Assembly (NCBI GenBank): GCA_032139905.1
Contig: JAQJDB010000007.1
Coordinates: 1,116,001-1,180,000, forward strand
Source: Nitrospira sp. MA-1
GTDB taxonomy: Bacteria; Nitrospirota; Nitrospiria; Nitrospirales; UBA8639
DNA: 64,000 nucleotides
Direction: 5' to 3'
Shown: piece after piece, positions 60,711 to 64,000 of the stretch
How the letters are laid out: each line of letters begins with the position of its first letter
How positions within the stretch are numbered: the first letter of the stretch is position 1
Notes under the pieces: model-generated
Databases searched by the model: none
Told to the model about the DNA's origin: nothing
The model's input: only the letters and a program-made list of their open reading frames with translations
Made by a program: the position numbers and the translations under genes

Positions 60711-61979
60711 ATGCCGACTCGAAAGCGTCTTGCCTGTTCACAGATATGTGCAGGCATGTATTTGGTTCGAATCCTCGATTCCTGGTGGAAGTCGCCGTTT
60801 TTTCGTCATCGCCGACTTCTATCCTCCCACGATGTGAAGCAATTGCGTCAGTCGGGAATTCAAGAAGTCGAAATTGATACTGCCAAGGGTCTCGATGTGT
60901 CGCCCGATGCAGAAGCCTTTCCGGTCGAGGACACCCAGGAGTGTCATCCGGAACTAGAAACGTCTTCCAGTCAGGCTGATCCATACAGCCAAGCGCCCAG
61001 GTCATACGCTCCAGAAGGAAAGGATGGAAGGGAGGATGAACATCAAGAACGGTTAATCCGGTTGCGCGGAGATACGATTGCAGCCTTGGAAGACATGTTC
61101 GAAGGCGTCAAAACCGGCCAGATCATTCCTCATGTCGCTATGCAGGAGGCGGCCAAGGCATTGGTTGAAAAGGCATTAGCTCACCCTACTGTGGTCGCCG
61201 AGATCCTCCTGATTGAGCATCTTGAACAGTTCGATCCCACTCTTTACTCGCATGTTGTCGATACCGCCTTGTTGTCGATTCTGGTTGGCCTTCAACTTAG
61301 GTGGGAGGTCAATCAGCTTGAACAGGTCGCCGTTGCCGCGCTTTTACATGATGTCGGCTATATGCGGCTTCCGCTCAACGTCGTCCAGGCACGGTGGGGA
61401 AGCATTGGAATTGATTATTCGTTGTTGCAACAACATGTCGATATGAGTGTGGCCCTGATTAATAAGAAATCGCAATTTTCTCAGGAAATCGTTCAAATTG
61501 TACAGGAGCATCATGCTTATCTAGACGGATCTGGATATTCCACGGATATGGGGGGGAACCCGGTCTCTGATTCTGGGACTTTATTGGGCCTCACTGATTA
61601 TGTTGATGAGTTGCTTGCTGTCGGGAATTCCTCCGGATCATTTCCTGTGGCTTTAGCAATCCGCCGAGTCTACCAAGAAGCCAAAAGTGGGAAGTTCCCG
61701 ACACGGTTTGTCGAAGCCATGATTCGGGTGTTGGGGGTCTATCCGGTGGGCACGGTTGTTCAACTTTCCACTGGTGAGGATGCCGTGGTGGTGAAACAGA
61801 ATCCTGAGATGAGTGTGAGACCGCAGGTTAAAATTATCAAGACTTGCACTGGCGAAATCCTTAAGAAGCCAGAAGTAAGAAATTTAGGGATCCCTTCAGA
61901 ATTAAAGTATGAAGTGAAGATTACGAAAGTACTTGATTCTGCGGATTCTTCTATAAACCTTCGAGAAATCCTGTCATAA
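60711..61979 (+). CDS. HD-GYP-type protein with altered motifs
   Basis: 422 residues. The N-terminal part resembles DUF3391 (about 1-60). The HD domain lies at about 150-340 with H181, H213-D214 in LLHDVGYM, and HHAYLDGSGYS (267-277). The canonical motifs are HDxGK and HHExxDGxGYP; here K is replaced by Y, the residue after HH is A and P is S. Cyclic-di-GMP phosphodiesterase activity is likely but may be weakened. A C-terminal extension VQLSTGEDAVVVKQNPE is usual for this group. A link to motility is suggested by its position. Confidence 0.88.
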   Translation: MPTRKRLACSQICAGMYLVRILDSWWKSPFFRHRRLLSSHDVKQLRQSGIQEVEIDTAKGLDVSPDAEAFPVEDTQECHPELETSSSQADPYSQAPRSYAPEGKDGREDEHQERLIRLRGDTIAALEDMFEGVKTGQIIPHVAMQEAAKALVEKALAHPTVVAEILLIEHLEQFDPTLYSHVVDTALLSILVGLQLRWEVNQLEQVAVAALLHDVGYMRLPLNVVQARWGSIGIDYSLLQQHVDMSVALINKKSQFSQEIVQIVQEHHAYLDGSGYSTDMGGNPVSDSGTLLGLTDYVDELLAVGNSSGSFPVALAIRRVYQEAKSGKFPTRFVEAMIRVLGVYPVGTVVQLSTGEDAVVVKQNPEMSVRPQVKIIKTCTGEILKKPEVRNLGIPSELKYEVKITKVLDSADSSINLREILS

Positions 61980-61982
61980 CTT

Positions 61983-64000
61983 ATGTGGGCAAATTCTCTT
62001 TTGTTTCAGACTCTGTGGGATGGCCTGATGATCGGGGTGTGTCTAGTTGATCGGAATGGTCTATTGACACATATGAATTTGGCCGGCTCACGTCTGTTAG
62101 GGTGGGGAGCCGCCTGTCCCACGAATGTTTCGTGTCATGATCTTTTGGAATGTCTGGTCCCCTGTGAGAAAAATCATACAGAAATCTGCCCTCTTTCAGG
62201 ATTACTACTGGAAAAAACCATGCTATGGGTTCCACGGACTCGTTTGCGAAGTCGGCAGGGGACATGGTGTTGGGTGGAATTGAAAGGGCTTGTGGTAGAT
62301 GACGTGGAGGCTTCGGGATACCTGTTGATGTTTCGAGATCTCAGTTCAGAAATGAAATTGACCGAAGAGACACGCCGATTAGCGTCCATTCCAAAGGAAA
62401 ATCCCTTCCCCGTGATTGAAGTCGATGCGGCGGGGCAACTTCTGTATGCCAATCCCGCTATGGTTCGCCTGATGGAAGAAGCCCATATCGGTCAGGACGG
62501 TTTTTCCACGGCTTTGCCGGATCGGTTTTTGGATTTGGCTAGACGTTGTTTGTCACAAAAACATCTAGAGATGCATTACGAAGTGAGTGTTGGGGAGAGG
62601 CAATATTCCTGGACATTTGCTCCCCATGCGGATTTGGGATTACTTCGCGGATATGGCATGGATATCACCGAGCCAAAGCGAGCCGCAGCAGAAATGTCGG
62701 CCTTTGCGGATACCTTGGAAGCAAAAAATCATGAACTGGATCATGCGTTAATTAAGGCTGAATCTGCTACTCGAGCCAAGGCCGCATTCCTGGCTGTGAT
62801 GAGTCATGAAATTCGCACGCCCTTAAACGGAGTGATTGGTATGGCGGAGGTCTTGCTTGCGTCATCTCTCGATAAAGAGCAACAGGAATGTGTCAACATT
62901 ATCCGTATGTCTGGTGAGGGGTTGCTTACCATCATTAATGATATTTTAGATTTTTCCAAACTTGAATCCGGTCAATTGGTATTGGAAAGCATTGGATTCG
63001 ATTTGACGTCTCTATTTGAAGAGGTCGTCGATCTGTTTTCAGAGCGGGCCCATCGAAAGGGTCTGGATTTGGCAGCCTATGTCGATCCGGATGTGCCCTT
63101 CGAACTGTTTGGCGATCCTCACCGTTTGCGACAAATTCTATGTAATTATCTTTCAAATGCCCTGAAATTTACGATGGAGGGATCAGTTTTGCTGCGCGGT
63201 TCTCTGATTCATCCAGCGAATCCTGCGTGTAATGGTTCCCTGCATGGGCTGAATGATCGTTCCGGTGAGTCAGGCGAAGAGACTCAGTTGTGGGTTCGAT
63301 TGTCGACCCAAGACACCGGCCTTGGTGTGTCCGAGGAGGTTCAGGAAAAAATTTTTCACGTGTTTACCCAGGCGGATAGCTCCATGAGCCGAAAATTCGG
63401 GGGGTCCGGTTTAGGGTTAGCGATTTGCAAACAATTAGCTGAGTTGATGCACGGGACTGTCGGGGTGAGTAGTCAACCCGATCAGGGATCGACATTTTGG
63501 TGTGATATTCCCTGTCGGGCATCACGGACTATACATGCGCCACGCCCTGACGTCAGATCCGTTGCTGGCAAAGAGGTCTGGGTGATCGGTCCTCAACAAT
63601 CGTCTGGGTGGGTGATGGGACAACTTCTTCAGGAAGTGCGTGTCAAGGTTGTGCAGATAGAGAGCCTTCAACAGGCGAACATCCTGTTCGAAAGTGTCCA
63701 CGAATCAGAACGTCACGTCGCAGGGGTTATTCTCAGTAATCGTCTGGAGAAAGCGGCTGTTCGGGAATGGGTTGGACGAATGCGTTTTTTTTCGCTGTTT
63801 CACGATGTCAAAGTTTTGGGTCTTAAGCCGTTTTGGTATGGCAAGGATGATGAAGAAAAAAGCTTGGGGTTTGATGGGATGATCACGCTTCCCTTACACC
63901 GGAAGCAATTTTTTCAATGCATATTTGGCGAAATGGACGATCCTGGACCGTCAGATATACCAAGACCCCCTGAGCGGCTTTCCGTTGAGAAAGTGCAGGG
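61983..64000 (+). CDS. Hybrid PAS histidine kinase (3' end outside window)
   Basis: Frame open from ATG 61983 to the window end (672 codons). Two PAS-like regions (about 5-110 and 135-230), a coiled linker, HisKA with H275 in MSHEIRTPLNGVIGMAEVLL, and ATPase with LSNALKFT, DTGLGV and GGSGLGLAICKQL. After about residue 530 a receiver-like fold begins (KEVWVIGPQQSSGWVM) in which the acceptor position reads VILSNRL, so it is a pseudo-receiver; true receiver or HPt domains may follow outside the window. It starts three bases after the HD-GYP gene. Confidence 0.9.
   Translation, partial: MWANSLLFQTLWDGLMIGVCLVDRNGLLTHMNLAGSRLLGWGAACPTNVSCHDLLECLVPCEKNHTEICPLSGLLLEKTMLWVPRTRLRSRQGTWCWVELKGLVVDDVEASGYLLMFRDLSSEMKLTEETRRLASIPKENPFPVIEVDAAGQLLYANPAMVRLMEEAHIGQDGFSTALPDRFLDLARRCLSQKHLEMHYEVSVGERQYSWTFAPHADLGLLRGYGMDITEPKRAAAEMSAFADTLEAKNHELDHALIKAESATRAKAAFLAVMSHEIRTPLNGVIGMAEVLLASSLDKEQQECVNIIRMSGEGLLTIINDILDFSKLESGQLVLESIGFDLTSLFEEVVDLFSERAHRKGLDLAAYVDPDVPFELFGDPHRLRQILCNYLSNALKFTMEGSVLLRGSLIHPANPACNGSLHGLNDRSGESGEETQLWVRLSTQDTGLGVSEEVQEKIFHVFTQADSSMSRKFGGSGLGLAICKQLAELMHGTVGVSSQPDQGSTFWCDIPCRASRTIHAPRPDVRSVAGKEVWVIGPQQSSGWVMGQLLQEVRVKVVQIESLQQANILFESVHESERHVAGVILSNRLEKAAVREWVGRMRFFSLFHDVKVLGLKPFWYGKDDEEKSLGFDGMITLPLHRKQFFQCIFGEMDDPGPSDIPRPPERLSVEKVQ

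Noticed and set aside
60764-60776. GGTTCGAATCC, resembling a tRNA T-loop
   Set aside because: It lies inside the HD-GYP coding frame and no acceptor stem, anticodon arm or D-arm can be formed around it.

Overview
The window looks like a chromosomal segment of a Gram-negative, flagellated, chemotactic bacterium with about 50% GC. The gene set is LptD, squalene-hopene cyclase, a sigma54-regulated flagellum and c-heme sensor proteins. The protein style suggests Nitrospirota (Nitrospira-like). That assignment is an inference from family resemblance; there is no rRNA in the window to confirm it.

Left part (1-12.9 kb), housekeeping and accessory genes: the end of an ATP-grasp ligase; a small membrane protein between two copies of the last 54 bp of a hopene cyclase gene; a minus-strand gene in which a TetR-type regulator is fused in frame to squalene-hopene cyclase; a DsrE-like protein; the molybdopterin genes moaC-moaD-moaE-moaA; then accD, folC, lptD and a small exported protein, ending at a strong terminator.

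Middle part (13-42.3 kb), flagellar regulon: an NtrC-type regulator, an exported TPR protein, a soluble PAS histidine kinase and a second NtrC-type regulator (FlrA/FlrB/FlrC-like arrangement) precede flgB-flgC-fliE-fliF-fliG-fliH-fliI-fliJ-motE-like-fliK-flgD-flgE and then fliL-fliM-fliN-fliO-fliP-fliQ-fliR-flhB-flhA-flhF-flhG-fliA. Near-consensus sigma54 (-24/-12) promoters lie in front of flgB and fliL, which fits control by the adjacent regulators. Many genes overlap at ATGA, GTGA or TAATG.

Right part (42.4-64 kb), signalling: a partner-switch set (receiver-PP2C phosphatase, receiver-RsbW-like kinase, STAS protein) follows fliA directly. Then come an MCP-like protein carrying a CheZ-type phosphatase signature, cheY, an S23-like four-helix-bundle ORF, cheA with an extra MshEN-like segment, cheW, two transducers, a stand-alone c-heme DUF3365 protein, cheR, cheD, cheB, a second STAS protein, a modified HD-GYP protein and the start of a hybrid histidine kinase cut by the window end.

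The most unusual structure is a family of intergenic imperfect palindromes confined to the flagellar/chemotaxis part (19.5-57.9 kb). Their arms are phased seven-base units of the type GTRARGS (for example GTGAGGC, GTAAGGG). At least fifteen are visible. Some run through the stop codon of the preceding gene, and one encloses the S23-like ORF between cheY and cheA. No tRNA, rRNA, CRISPR array or insertion sequence was seen.
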